A stretch of 64,000 bases of DNA from Pseudovirgaria hyperparasitica (taxonomy: Eukaryota; Ascomycota; Dothideomycetes; Acrospermales; Acrospermaceae). A program made the translations under genes and the position numbers. Under the pieces are notes generated by a model that did no database searches, was not told the DNA's origin, and worked only from the letters and a program-made list of their open reading frames with translations. Shown here piece by piece: positions 11,201-23,382 of this stretch. Each line of letters begins with the position of its first letter. Position 1 is the stretch's first letter. The stretch covers positions 881,074-945,073 of the forward strand of contig NW_022985550.1 in NCBI RefSeq assembly GCF_010093815.1. The letters run 5' to 3'.

Positions 11201-14087
11201 ATGGTGACAAGGAAGCGTGCTGCTGCAGAGATGGAAACGGATGAGGTGGTAACCGAGACTTCTAAAGAGGAGCCGGCATTACTGGATCGAATCAGGAACA
11301 TGTGGCAATTCGCATCACTGTTTCAATACATATTCATCTTTGGGAAAGCCGTAAAGATCGACGAAGACCTAGGTATCGAGGTATGTATGGAGGGAGATAA
11401 TTTTCGTTTCCAGAGCTAAGTGTTCTACAGGACTTGGAGGCTGAGCTGCTCAAGCCTGTGCACTCTCCCAAACTATCAGAAATTGGTCTTGCGCTCCTCA
11501 AATACGTCTCTTCACACAAAGGCCTCACGTACGCTGCAAAATCTCTATTTATAACGCCAGTTGACATACAATCAGAATCGAGATATTTGACGAATACACG
11601 AGACGACAATACATAGCTAAGGCACCTTCACGGAACCCCTTCGGCACCGAAGAAGAGCCCAAGAAATTTGCGGAGTTTGATGTCTTCACAAAGATACGCG
11701 TCCTACACCAGCTTTCGACGTGGACACTTGGTAATGCAGATCGTATCCGGGAGAAGATTGATGAAAAGAATCATACTGAATGGGTATATAGCGTTTCTGA
11801 TCACAATGCACAACGCTAACGTCTGCAGCGTATTGAACCTTTCGGTTGGGACGCCGAGCAGCTCACATATTTCGTGCTCGATGACAATCGTCTTTATCGA
11901 CAGACTCCCGCGCCCCTTCCACTACCTCCGAAGGCTAAATCCAAGGCCAAAACCAAGAAACGCAAATCACTCCGTGCAAGCAAACGTCGGAGGGTTGTTG
12001 AAACAGAAGATGAGGAGACCAGTGACACCGAATTGGTCGATGATAACACAACTGAAGAGCAAGAAAAGCCCACCGAGCCTGATGATGATGGCTTCGGGGG
12101 TATGAAATGGGAATGTCTTGCCGTCACACGAGAAGACTACAGCAGATTCCTCGACAGCATGCGTCGAACTCGTGACCCAGACCAAAAGGACTTGGTCAAG
12201 AGGATCGATGATAATGTACTACCAATTCTTGACAAACAAGTCGAAGAGATGGAAGTCAAGCGCCAGAAACAGTTACGAGAATTGGAAGTTATGCAGAAGT
12301 TGGCCCAAGCAAAAAGGTCCAGTAGATTGGCCGGTAAGCAAGAGGCACGCAAAGAGCAGGAGGCTGCTGAGGAGGCAGAACGCAAGAAACAGGCAGACTT
12401 GGCCATGGCCCATAAGGAGCAAGAGAGGCAATCAAGAATGGAGCAGGATCGACAATCTCGGATGATGACGCGGGAGCAGCGCCTCAAGGACCGTGAGGTG
12501 AAGCGCATATTACACGAAGAAGAGCTCGCAAAACTTGAAGAGGAGAAAAAGAAAGTAGAAGCCAATGAAGCCCGTGGATCGGAGCGATATCTCAAGGCGG
12601 AAATGCAGAGGAGGAAAGAGGAGCTCGAGAAGCTCACTCAAGAGGAGGACTGGGTCTTCGACTGCTCTAAATGTGGTGTCTATGGCGAGAATTTGGACGA
12701 CGGGACCCACAGTATTGCGTGCGAAACCTGCAATGTCTGGCAACACAGCGCATGTCACAATATTCCCCAGTCGCAGGCAGAGAGCGAAGACTTTAAGTTT
12801 GAATGCGGCGACTGCAAGAAGAAATCCGCCAGTGCAGCACGACGGGCCAAAGAACCTCCTTTGAAAATTCGCCTCAACACCAATCCGTCATCGCACACCA
12901 ACGGAACGTCCACTGCGCCCGGCGTTTTCAAGGCAGTAGAGATACCAGTGCCTGGCACCAACCAGCAAGCCCATCAACATCGCGATCACGTCGGCTCTGT
13001 CATGAACGGTCCAAGTCTGTCACCTCAAGGTCAAAGAGCTGGTCCACCAGGAGCATACGCCCCGCCTGCTGAGCCAACTGGAGGATTCATGTTTCCGCCA
13101 GCGAAGTCAATATCTCCTCCAGTCCACTCGCAATCAACACAAGTACCATCCCAAGGACAAACGACTGCGCATGCGCCAGCTTATGCTAGGCTGAACAGAT
13201 CGCGGAATTATTGGTACGATGGCCGCTACGAGTCGAACAATGCGCAAATGTCCCCTCCTCCACCAAATATGCCCAGCCATCCTCAACAAAATTCGCAGAA
13301 TCAGCAGTCGCAAAATCAGCAAAGTCGACATCAGAGTCAAGGCCCTGTCCCTTACGCCTCTCAGCACCAATACTCACCACAGTACTCGCCACAGTATAAT
13401 CAAACCTATCAACCTCCACCTCCTGTGCCCTATCCCACGGTACCACCGAAACCGAAAGCCCCATCATCGAGTCCGCAACCAAACGTATATCTTCAACTCG
13501 AATACCCTAACCACTCCAACCGCCGATCATCGCTCCCTGGCAGTAACAACAGCTCCACAAGCCGAGTTCTCCATCATGACCCCTTCAGAAACGACTTCGC
13601 CCGCGTCACGAAGAACTCCACATCCGCATCCCCAACAACACCAAATGGTGCTGCCGTAACTCCACCAGCAGCCCCAGACAGCACAGCCCGCCCTTCATCT
13701 CAAAATGGCCCCCCTTCTCCTACAAAAAGCGCGATCGCGACACCACGTCCACACTCCCAAACAAACAGCCATAGCCCTGCTGTCCCCCTGATGACGCCCC
13801 TGCAACAGTCTTCACAGCCACAACCGACCGCCTCGCCGCACCCCATGCTCCCCGATCCAGCAACCGGTATTTCACCCGAGAAACACGATGTTGCGCGGCC
13901 GCTGTCCAGCCAGGGCACCGAGCTGCTGCCTGGCCCGACCCTGAGTCCGACAGCTAGTCAGAGCATCCTTACGCCACCGGTCAAAAACCCAACGCCTGTG
14001 AGGCCGGTTGCGGCGCCGGAGGATATGACGAGTCTCAACGGAACGGATGTTGGACAGAGTAGCTTCGATACTAACGGAGTTGTGTAG
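11201..14087 (+). CDS. DDT/WHIM and PHD-finger chromatin protein, RSF1/CECR2-like (914 aa)
   Basis: Probable subunit of an ISWI-type remodelling or histone-modifying complex (inference from domains). Exons 11201-11380, 11431-11528, 11576-11783 and 11829-14087; introns of 50, 47 and 45 nt keep the frame. The N-terminus (about residues 35-160) resembles a DDT domain followed by a WHIM-like segment ending in EPFGWD and DDNRLY. A Lys-rich stretch and a long Lys/Glu/Arg coiled coil follow (about 250-430). A C4HC3 PHD finger lies at about 438-495 (CSKCGVYGE, then CETCNVWQH, CGDC). The last 400 residues are Pro/Gln/Ser-rich and likely disordered. In the PHD reader pocket the Trp of CNVWQH is kept, which suits methyl-lysine binding. 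Exact orthology is not assigned. Confidence 0.85.
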
Positions 14088-14741
14088 GATGGGTTTCTCC
14101 GCATCTATTGGGTACGGTCGGGCCTTGGAACTAGATAGTGGGTCGTCTTTTTTGGTCAGAGGGTTTGGTGTCTTTTCTTTTTATCCTAGAGCTTACGCTT
14201 TTGGGCACACGGGGATGGGGTGTCAGGCGACTAGGCTTTCGATCTGATGTATCGGATTGCCTGTTGGCCATTCCAGTCATGTGGCAAATCAATGTCAACT
14301 AAATGTATCATGACATTGTATTACTGCATCTGCCTGGGCAGAGCCCATACATATATATCAATCAAGCGCCCGTCGCAATGTGCACGGTCCACTTGTTCGA
14401 GTTCCACATGTGCAAGTCACTCACCTGTTTACTTCCAAGTGCTTCACCCCAAGTCAATGTAGAACTACGGTAGACCCGTATGATCTTTGTAAACATTCTA
14501 GATGGTGCGGAGCTTTTGATCTCTAGGGTCGAATTCTGATCAGACACTTGGCGGACACGAGTCAAGCAAACGAAAGGAGGTCAAACATTATGTAATCCAT
14601 TGCTACTCCTTGCTAATTGCTAACACCGACGAACGATACGAATAGTCCACCAGGACACGAAGAACACAGCCATTCTACGCTACAGTCTGCCTTCTTGACA
14701 GGGCCATGAAATGATCAATGTCGGGAATAGGGCTGCTGCGC
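14088..14741. other. Convergent 3' flanks of the PHD gene and beta-tubulin
   Basis: About 650 bp between two converging genes. Only short frames without domains are present; these are presumably the two 3' UTRs and terminators. Confidence 0.5.
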
Positions 14742-16572
14742 TTACTCCTCGGCCTCAATGGGCTCCTCTTCAGCGTACTCCTCCTCAGCATCGGAGACCG
14801 ATGCCTCCTGGTATTGCTGGTACTCAGAGACCAAATCGTTCATGTTGGACTCAGCCTCAGTGAATTCCATCTCGTCCATACCCTCACCAGTGTACCAATG
14901 CAAGAAAGCCTTGCGACGGAACATAGCAGTGAACTGGTCACCGACACGTTTGAAGAGCTCCTGGATGGAGGTGGAGTTACCAACGAAGGTAGATGACATC
15001 TTGAGACCACGGGGAGGGATGGAGCAAAGAGCGGTCTGGACGTTGTTGGGGATCCACTCAACGAAGTAGGAAGAGTTCTTGTTCTGGACGTTTCGCATCT
15101 GGTCCTCGACCTCCTTTCCGGAGAGCTTACCACGGCTACATCACTCTTAGTATATCCTGTGTGGTCAAAAAAGATCGGGAAACTTACAAGATGGCAGAGC
15201 ATGTCAAGTAGCGACCGTTCCTGAAGTCACTGGCAGCCATCATGTTCTTGGGGTCAAAGATTTGCTGGGTGAGTTCGGGAACAGTGACGGCACGGAAAGA
15301 ATGGGCGCCACGACTGGTTAGAGGAGCGAAACCGACCATGAAGAAGTGGAGACGAGGGAAAGGAACCATGTTCACAGCCAATTTGCGTAGATCAGAGTTG
15401 AGCTGACCAGGGAAACGTAGACAGGTTGTTACACCGGACATGACGGCGGAGACAAGGTGGTTCAGGTCGCCGTACGAGGGGTTGTTGAGCTTGAGGGTTC
15501 TCATGCAGATATCGTAGAGCGCCTGAGAGAGTATCAGCATAAATCTACACCGTCAAATGAGCAGAATATACCTGGTTGTCTATACAGAAGGTCTCGTCCG
15601 AGTTCTCCACAAGTTGGTGGACGGACAGAGTGGCGTTGTAAGGTTCAACAACGGTATCAGACACTTTGGGTGACGGTACAACCGAAAATGTGGCCATCAT
15701 GCGGTCTGGAAACTCCTCACGGATCTTGGAGATCAATAGCGTACCCATACCAGCACCAGTACCACCACCGAGGGAGTGGGTAATCTGGAAACCCTGAAGG
15801 CAGTCACATCCCTCAGCCTCACGGCGGACAACGTCCAAAACTTGGTCGACGAGTTCGGCACCCTCAGTGTAGTGACCCTTCGCCCAGTTGTTACCAGCAC
15901 CGGATTGACCGAAAACAAAGTTGTCAGGACGGAAGAGCTGACCGAAAGGACCAGCACGGACAGCGTCCATAGTACCAGGCTCCAAATCGACGAGTACAGC
16001 GCGAGGGACGAACTTGTTGCCAGAGCCCTAAAATGAACTATTAGCTCCATGAGCTGAGGCGAAGGTAATGAGAAGCCTTACCTCGTTGAAGTACACGTTC
16101 ATGCGCTCCAATTGAAGGTCTGAGGTACCATTGTAGCTAGTGTCGTTAGTCGAGAGTCTTGATGCATAGCACATCGCTGAGTGTCTACTCACACTCCAGA
16201 GCCATCTAGACCGTGCTCGCCAGAGATCTGTTGCCTTTATAACATGTCAGTCCATATTCGATGTGATTCGTATTTATCCCAATCTGTCAGGAGCAAAATC
16301 GAAGTACGGTAGGGTTGGCGGGAACACACCAGAAGGCAGCACCAATTTGGTTACCCTGTATAAGTCAGCGTCTACTCAATTGATGAGATTCATAGATGAC
16401 TTACACATTGACCGGTTTGAAGATGTACCTATTTGCGAGAAAACTCATGTTAGCGATGTTGCTCAAAGCCAAGGGGTGCGAAATTGTGGTGCCTAGACCA
16501 ACGCGGGGCATTCAGGGGACGCGTGAAAAACAACTGTATGTACGAGAGGGGGCGACGTACGATTTCACGCAT
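14742..16572 (-). CDS. TUB2: Beta-tubulin (447 aa, eight exons)
   Basis: Beta subunit of the alpha/beta-tubulin dimer of microtubules. Exons in transcript order: 16572-16561, 16428-16405, 16355-16330, 16234-16193, 16136-16082, 16027-15572, 15522-15188, 15135-14742. All seven introns have GT-AG ends and the exons sum to exactly 448 codons. The first 12-nt exon encodes MREI, the autoregulatory tetrapeptide. The GTP-binding signature [12 protein letters not shown] and an acidic tail ending in EAEE are present. The positions tied to benzimidazole resistance are wild-type: Phe167 in MATFSVV, and Glu198 and Phe200 in SDETFCIDN. Codon 205 is CAG (Gln), where most beta-tubulins I know have Glu. Whether the genome has a second paralogue cannot be seen here. 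Confidence 0.98.
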
Positions 16573-17859
16573 ATTGGCTGAGAATAGAAGTTTCGGATGA
16601 AGCTGGTAGAGAGTTGAGTAGCTATGGAGCTGATGATGCTGCGAGTTGGGCTGGTGGATGGAGAGGAAGTGGAGGAAGAGGTGCTGTTTACTCAAACTTG
16701 TAGCGGTGAGAAATGGGCGTAGGAAAACGGTAAGAGCGGTCGTTTGTTGTGGGGTGCAAGCGGATAGGCTGCACGTGCACGCGCCAGGGCTAGCTGCTTT
16801 GGGACCAGCTAGCCTTGAAAAAGCATTTCAACCGCGCTAACATTCTTCATCTGTGGCGCGTTGCGGTGCTTTATACAGGACAGGAGCAGTGTAAGCGTGC
16901 ACAAATGGCCAACACAGTCAATTCCGATTCAAGTCGAATGTGCTTCGATTTGTATTCCTCGAATCCCCGACTCTTGCCTAGGTTCTGATATCTGGATTAG
17001 TTTGGTCGTCTCGTTTTCCGCTACGCCTAAAATGCACTACAATAGCGAAACTTCTTTTGGAAAAGATGAACATGATCACCTCACGCAAGGACCACGCTGC
17101 AGTTGAGAGGCTGTTAGCTGTCGACTGCGTTTAAGATGCTTAGCCGTTGAACGTCAACTAAATCCAATACTCTTGCAGCAGCGGTACGGTAAGCAGATTT
17201 ATAGTGGTCTGGACTCATCTGTATAACTGAGCACACGACAGCGACATCGAAAGTTGTAGTACTTACGAAACAGTATACTGTATAATTATTGGATTTCTAG
17301 GTCTATGAAGGATTGTCTTGGCTACCAGTCTCAACCTGATATAGCGATGCTCGTAGGTCTAAACTCAAGTATTGTGAGGAGGTATGAGATGTCAAGAGAG
17401 CTGTGTTAACGAGCTCTACGAAGTTCTGTAAGACAGTCTGTACAGCAAATGCCACTTAACACGCGCTTGAAAGAAAGACAGGGTAATGTCTATAGAAGTA
17501 AAGCTGCCCCCCCAAAGTGTAGCGATCATGTCGGCATCGAACTTGTTGCGACTTGGTCTAGTGCACAGTGAGATGTTCTGAAGCGATTTGGGCCTGACAT
17601 AAGGCCTAGAGGAAGAAAGTGAAATCACCACTCCAGAGTGGTAAAGGGGCCAAATATGCACAGGAACTCAACACTTGTTTCTGGTTGGATCATGACTTGT
17701 CATTCCGGGTCATACATGTCTAATCTGGTACGCTAATAACTTCATATTATGGCTTATAAAATGTGAATCAACTCGAAAGACGTGTCGCAAAATTACACCT
17801 GCCAGAGCTAGATATGCTGTGGTAATGACAGGGTGGTTCGTATCCCTGCTAATTGTATA
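16573..17859. promoter_or_regulatory. Beta-tubulin promoter and tyrosinase 3' flank
   Basis: About 1.3 kb without a supported gene. On the coding strand of the tubulin gene the first 130 bp upstream of the ATG are C/T-rich, as is usual for strongly expressed fungal genes. The remainder holds only short domain-free frames. Confidence 0.5.
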
Positions 17860-19002
17860 CTAAGCATATGTGTAGCATAATCTCGGCGTGTTAATCTTCA
17901 TTACGTCTCGTATTCTCTGATACGCACCACCAGGCGCTGCCTTTACGAAATGGCCCATCCACATATTGTAATCCAGTGTCACTTTCTCGGACGTAACTGG
18001 ACCATGGAAGTCGAACGGAGGTGCGAACGGTTGGATCGGGCCAGCGATATCGTATGTGCGTTTTCCGGCGTCCTTCGCTTGCCACAATGCCCAAAGCCGA
18101 TCAAGGTTGGCATGGTGGAGGAAGAAAATGGGGTCGCTGGGGCTGTTGTAAACGTCACCCATCATTCCAATATCACCGCCGACACTGAGGTGGCCTCCAC
18201 CATGGTAGGTCAGGCCGGGAACATCAATCATGCCTTGGACTGCGATATCGAAGGTGGCAAAGTGGGACTTCGACAAAGTAAGGTCTACAACAGACTTCCT
18301 GAGCTTCTTGGAGGCGAGCCAGGGGGAGAAGTCACGTCTCAGGCAGCGAGGATTGTATGCCGTCGAGTTCAACGGACCCATGTGGACAAAATCAGAGATG
18401 TTGGCGAAGGGCCCAGTGGTCACACAGCCCCCTCCAGTCTTCCCGGGTATGTGCAATCGAACACTTGGATCTCGAATGGTATCGACAAATGGACCATTGC
18501 CACCAAAGCCGTGCTCAGCGTCAAAAATGGGAGACTTGGGAAAGCCTTCGATCGTGGCATCCAGAGTCCAGTCCCAGTAAGGTTGCCCTCCTTTGTAGCC
18601 ACATTCTCCGAGGGCAGTTTCGTATTCGTGCACGAACACACGATGCCACACCTGGAAGAAGCCAACGAAGTGTATGAAGTCTGTTTCATTTATGTGGCCT
18701 GCTACAAAATCGTCGTAGCGGTTCTTGACACCCTTGAAGTAGCTTGCGGACTGAGGTGGCTTCTCTCTCAAGCACTGTACTGCGTTGATATAATTATCCT
18801 TCTGGTCGTCGCTCAATTGGCGCCTGTTTGACGTAAGTGATAATCAGTCAGAAATGCTTCTGAACGGTAAGGCTTACCATTCCCTGCGCACCAATGGCTT
18901 CGAACACGATGCTCCTTCAGGAGTGTGTTGCTTCTGAGGCAAAGCAACTGTAGTAGATAGGCATGTGATCGCCGCAAGCAAAACCGTGATTGAAAATATC
19001 AT
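17860..19002 (-). CDS. Secreted short tyrosinase / catechol oxidase-like protein (362 aa)
   Basis: Type-3 copper enzyme oxidising phenols or catechols, probably outside the cell. Two exons, 19002-18878 and 18823-17860; the 54-nt intron (GTAAGC...CAAACAG) splits the Trp codon of REWRQ. Residues 1-20 form a signal peptide ending in a TVALP cleavage context. CuA ligands sit in DFVAGHINETDFIH and FFQVWHRVFVHEYE, followed by ECGYKG and PYWDW. CuB ligands are in HGGGHLSVG and FFLHHANLDRLW. The pattern matches the short fungal AoCO4-like catechol oxidase group. The protein lacks the C-terminal lid domain of classical melanin tyrosinases and ends soon after the catalytic domain (CYTYA), so it may need no proteolytic activation (inference). 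It lies alone between tubulin and a membrane protein. Confidence 0.9.
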
Positions 19003-20857
19003 GTTGGGCGAAGTTTCGACCGAAAAAGCGCGCGAGAAAGGACTAACATGTACTGAGGGGAGGGAAAGTGACGCAGGACAAGACGCTGAGCTACGCCAGC
19101 ACTTATGGGTATGTGTATTATCCCATGGACACTGACTCCATAGTATCTCAAGATTTCGATAACGCCTGGACTCATAGCATCTCCATCAGCGTACAGGCGC
19201 TTGACGTGTCGTTTGACTCTGCGACTTAAGCGATAAGAACAGGCCATCTATGACCTTTTTTAAGGTATTTACCTCGCAAATATGCAACTACCGTATACGT
19301 TCACAGGGATATCCGAGCCGTAAAACTGGAAGCACTATAAGCATAGTCCGTGTCATAAGCCCTTGAGTGACATTAAAGGCAAAAGATGGCTAGCACTTCA
19401 CCGGGGTTACTAGAAGAGGGAAACGCCTGGTTTATATGGAGGCTATTGTCATGATTCACGAACGACCCATTTCTTGACCGATCATTATTCATATGTCGTA
19501 TACGTATAGAGGGTGAAACTGACACTAAGGCTATATAGCTAGCGACTGATATCTATTAGGCACCTAGATCCTAGCCTAGAGCGCACCTCAGCGAGTCCAT
19601 AATTTAGATTTAATATAGACTGGATCCTATATGGGCCCAGAGTAATGGTATTCTGAAACAAGCATCCTGGTCTCTGTACTGGGGCTCCCCGAATCCCGTA
19701 CATCTCCGTGCCTACCAGGCCAAATCTTACTAATCACTCTTAGTCGTAGGGAGTCCATGGACCATCGGACAGAGTTCCGATAAATAGAGACGAGCAACAT
19801 TTAATCTGCTTCGTCTCAAGGTCTGGTTGTATGCGAGGGCGAAAAAACATACGAAGTACGTTAAAAATTCGCTTGACACATGAGACAAGAAGATACACGA
19901 TCTGATGTCCCGACTATAACTAAGCGGAAACATTTGACAGCTCAATAGAAGACTGGTTTGACTCGAGACTGACCGAGATCAAGTGGATCTTTGTATAAGT
20001 TAGCGAAAGTTTAAGTCAGCACATCACATTTTGTGATCGTTTCACCTGTTCAGCGCGTTCATATGTAGCACCAGGGCGTCAAAAAATCATGGCTTTACAT
20101 GCATCAACCATACAATAAACGGTCGATGCTGGAGAGAGGTTACTAATGGTAAACTTTAAGGTTTTGACAAGAGCTCGGTACTGTGTTACGGTATGAGGCA
20201 TAGTAGATAGGATCGCACCTGAAAACCTCACAACAGTCTTTCTCTCCACATATCATAGAGCGGGGTCACCGTATCGGAATCCTGCAGAGCCCAACATCCT
20301 CTTTGTAAAGGCTAGGAACTATGTGGCACAGGATAGAAAGCGAACTTCGAAGATACAATGATAATTATCTGGCCTCCCGGGTTGTTAGGCAGTATCTGCC
20401 GGATATGCTCGGTGGGCATCGATCCGATTTTAATGTAAGCTCATAGATTTTTCATCCACAGTCGCAGGCATGACTTCTTGATTTCAGAGCTTAGACAAAG
20501 ACTTGCCTACCAGGAAAATATCCCATTGTCATATAGGCACTGTGTCCTCGCATACGCAAAGAGTCATTACTTATCTATTTCTACATTCTACTCAAGTAAG
20601 GAGGGTTGTCCAACGCGGCAACGGCACAGGAATTCTAGCATATTCAACCACACTTTGCAGAGCATGGAACCGGTGTGAGCCGCCGATGTTGAAACCTGGT
20701 CCTTTGGATCGTCTATATCAGACTCACATACAAGGCTGTTCTCAGCATCTGCTTCACTCACGGCAGGGTATTTTGCTATTTGCATTCATTGCATACCGAG
20801 AAGAAAATCACGAACAGGGTACCCCATACCTAGCCCTGCATATCGAAGTCTGAGATC
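19003..20857. other. 1.9 kb intergenic region, no supported gene
   Basis: Upstream sequence of both the tyrosinase (-) and the membrane protein (+). Moderately A/T-rich with short, domain-free frames. No tRNA-like or repeat structure stood out. Confidence 0.5.
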
Positions 20858-22420
20858 ATGCAGCAACGAGCAACACTGGTACGATATCTCAATGTTGCGT
20901 TGGTCGTCGTTTCAACGATAGCAATGTTCATGAGGGGCTATGCAAGACTCTTCATAGTCAGAAAACCTGGGTTAGATGACGTATTTGCTGTTCTTGCATT
21001 TGTGAGTAGATCCCCACAATGAGGCTGTAGCATTACTAACATACCAGTAGGGTACTTTAGTTAGTCTGTCAGCTTTGGAAATCAAGTGTACGCCTTCAGA
21101 CGGCTTCTCAGACATACACACTGACACATGATAGTAACATACTATGGAATCGGCACGAACCAAACTGAAGTGCCACCAGAGCACTTGGCCGTATTCTTCG
21201 GGGTGAGTTGATAACGGAATAGTCTGGGTATCAAGACTAACATATCGAGCTCAGACACTGCCCACCATGCAACTATTATATCTTTCGTCTACAGGGCTTG
21301 TTAGAATATCAATAGCATTATTCATTCTACGTCTGGGTCGTCAAAGTAAGAAAAGACTCCGATTACCTACATCCTTATCATCTCCGCTGACTATAATCTT
21401 TTGGAACAGCTAATTATATGAAGAGCTTCTACGCCCTAATAGCCTCGATCGCGGTGGTAACCATAATCTCTGTCTGTATCTTGCTTTTCGAATGCGTGCC
21501 TGTACGGTGAGTGATGTCATCAAGTATCAAGAAATAAGGCATCTAACAGACAGCAGAGCCCTATGGAACCAAAGCCTACCTGGCGCAGTTTGCGTGCCCA
21601 AGTCAGAAGAAGCCACTCTCATGTATGCGCATGCGTCATTAGGAATCCTATTCGACTTCATCCTGTTCCTGACACCAATATACATACTCTCAGGATCAGT
21701 ATTCAAGAGGTGAGCAAGCTTGACAACCTCTCATACCCACTGAACTGATCACACTGTAGTATGAGAATGGTCAGGCTGTCACTCCTGTTCTCCCTAGGCC
21801 TTTTCAGTGCCATCACGGGAATCGTCCGGCTGTCCCAAATCGTCAACATTGACATGGCACACAACACCACCATGAACGTCTCTTACGCTTCCGTATGGAC
21901 CGATCTGGAGGGCCACACCGCGCTCTGGATCGCATGTCTGCCCGCTACACAGCCAATATTTCGATGGGTCTCTTTTTCGCTAGGCTTTAGAAGCAGGCTC
22001 AGGAGTACTGGTCCGACGCCCAATGGATACAATGGCTACCAAAACTCTCGAAACAAGGGTACACCAAAAATAGGAGGATTAGCCACCGTCTGGTCAAACA
22101 GATCAAGACGAGCCTCTAGAGGGATGGAGATACTCAATACAATCGAGATGGAAGAAATGGATGAGATGGACGAAGAGAGTGCCAGTGCAACATTACACAA
22201 CAGCAAGCCTTGCAGCAGAAGGAATTCCAATGATGATATCAGTCCAGCGCGAATGGTTCGGCATGGCTCATCGCTGTCTGGAACCCGGAATGAAAACTCA
22301 CTAATTATCGTCACGACCGAGGTTTGTGTGGCTAGCGAGAAGATTGAAGGGTTGACACGCCCTGCTCCTGCCTATATGTCGGCCAACACCTCGGCTACAG
22401 GGGGTGTGCACCACGCGTGA
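20858..22420 (+). CDS. Rhodopsin-like seven-helix fungal integral membrane protein (416 aa)
   Basis: Seven exons: 20858-21001, 21051-21087, 21135-21202, 21255-21345, 21410-21506, 21557-21709 and 21760-22420. The six introns are 47-64 nt with good GT-AG ends and an ACTAAC branch site in the first. The joined frame is 417 codons including stop. Seven hydrophobic helices are visible (for example YLNVALVVVSTIAMFMRGYA, and FYALIASIAVVTIISVCILL). The order and loops, such as KPGLDDVFAV after helix 1 and a Trp-rich extracellular loop, match the large fungal rhodopsin-domain (PTH11-related, CFEM-less) family. The 130-residue cytosolic tail is Ser/Arg/Glu-rich. Ligand and role are unknown; members are often treated as putative receptors. 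Confidence 0.85.
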
Positions 22421-23382
22421 GAGCGGCTTGAACAATCAAGTAATGGAGGGCAGGTTAGGTTCTAGCCCCATCTGAGAGGGATGATCAGCTACAAGAACGT
22501 CATCGTAGAATTGTGGCAACCATTTTCGACGTTCGAAAGCCTCAAAACCTATTTCTACTTGCAACACCGCAATCGGTCAGTCGAGAAATGCTCCTGGAAG
22601 AGAAGCAGGACCCGGAGAATCAGCGTCCATTCATCTCGAAATGATGTCGACGCAGTCCCGGGATCTGTCTTACGAAATTACGCAAGTACCCGTACTTCCA
22701 GAGCATATATTAGAATTTGACAAGGCGCTCCAAGATGGGCACTTAATGGACGGACTGACAACTTGATACAGGACCAACAGCGCTCGGGACCTTTGGCATG
22801 TACCAGCTGCGAAGGTCCACAAGAAGCTGCGGATGCTGCACGGCATACTGTTGAGGTCGTTGATGAGATTTGGAGCAAGGAGTATACAGGACCAAGACGA
22901 GATAACGAATAATGTCTGGAACGGTCGTGTTGGAGAGATCGAAAACACTTATTATCGTGATGAACCAACTAGTGCTACGAGCATAAGAATCATGATGAGG
23001 GAATTTCATGACATGGCCTTATGTGGATATATGTATTAGGGAGTGGACAATAACATATCCGTTGCAGACATGTCGACCTATTAGTGCATAGATATTTCTT
23101 TACTCCTGAGAAAACAGTCGCATATTTAAATCGTGCGAGTGGACCTTCTCTAAGTCAATACCAATCTGGGCATGCGGTCTAACAGTAATATTCCCAACAT
23201 AGCTACCCGTATAGAGCTACGCCCTTGAGGTATATAGATTCTAGTAGCTTTGACGAATTGTGCGCGGTATATGTCCGGAGATAGAAACGACTTGAATTGA
23301 TACACACCAAAGGTAAGAGCTGTCTCTTTCGTAACCAAGTCAAAAGCGAGATCTGAGCCGAGAGCAAATGATTACGCCCGTA
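22421..23382. other. Intergenic region with possible eroded coding sequence
   Basis: About 960 bp between two converging genes. On the plus strand, 22480-22630 and 22640-23035 contain protein-like segments in shifting frames without a common start or clean splice sites. They could be a decayed gene fragment or chance. No domain is recognised, so no gene is called. Confidence 0.35.

Noticed and set aside
9007-11993. Exact copies of TCGGAGG/CCTCCGA outside the cluster (9007, 11925, 11987, and 2380)
   Set aside because: Three lie inside coding exons of CCH1 or the PHD gene and one is far from any start; about eight chance hits are expected in a 64-kb window, so these are taken as background.
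17950-18831. A 293-codon plus-strand frame opposite the tyrosinase
   Set aside because: Antisense shadow; the minus strand has both copper sites.
22481-23039. Protein-like frames on the plus strand after the rhodopsin-like gene
   Set aside because: No shared frame, start, splice sites or recognisable domain; mentioned only as possible eroded coding sequence.
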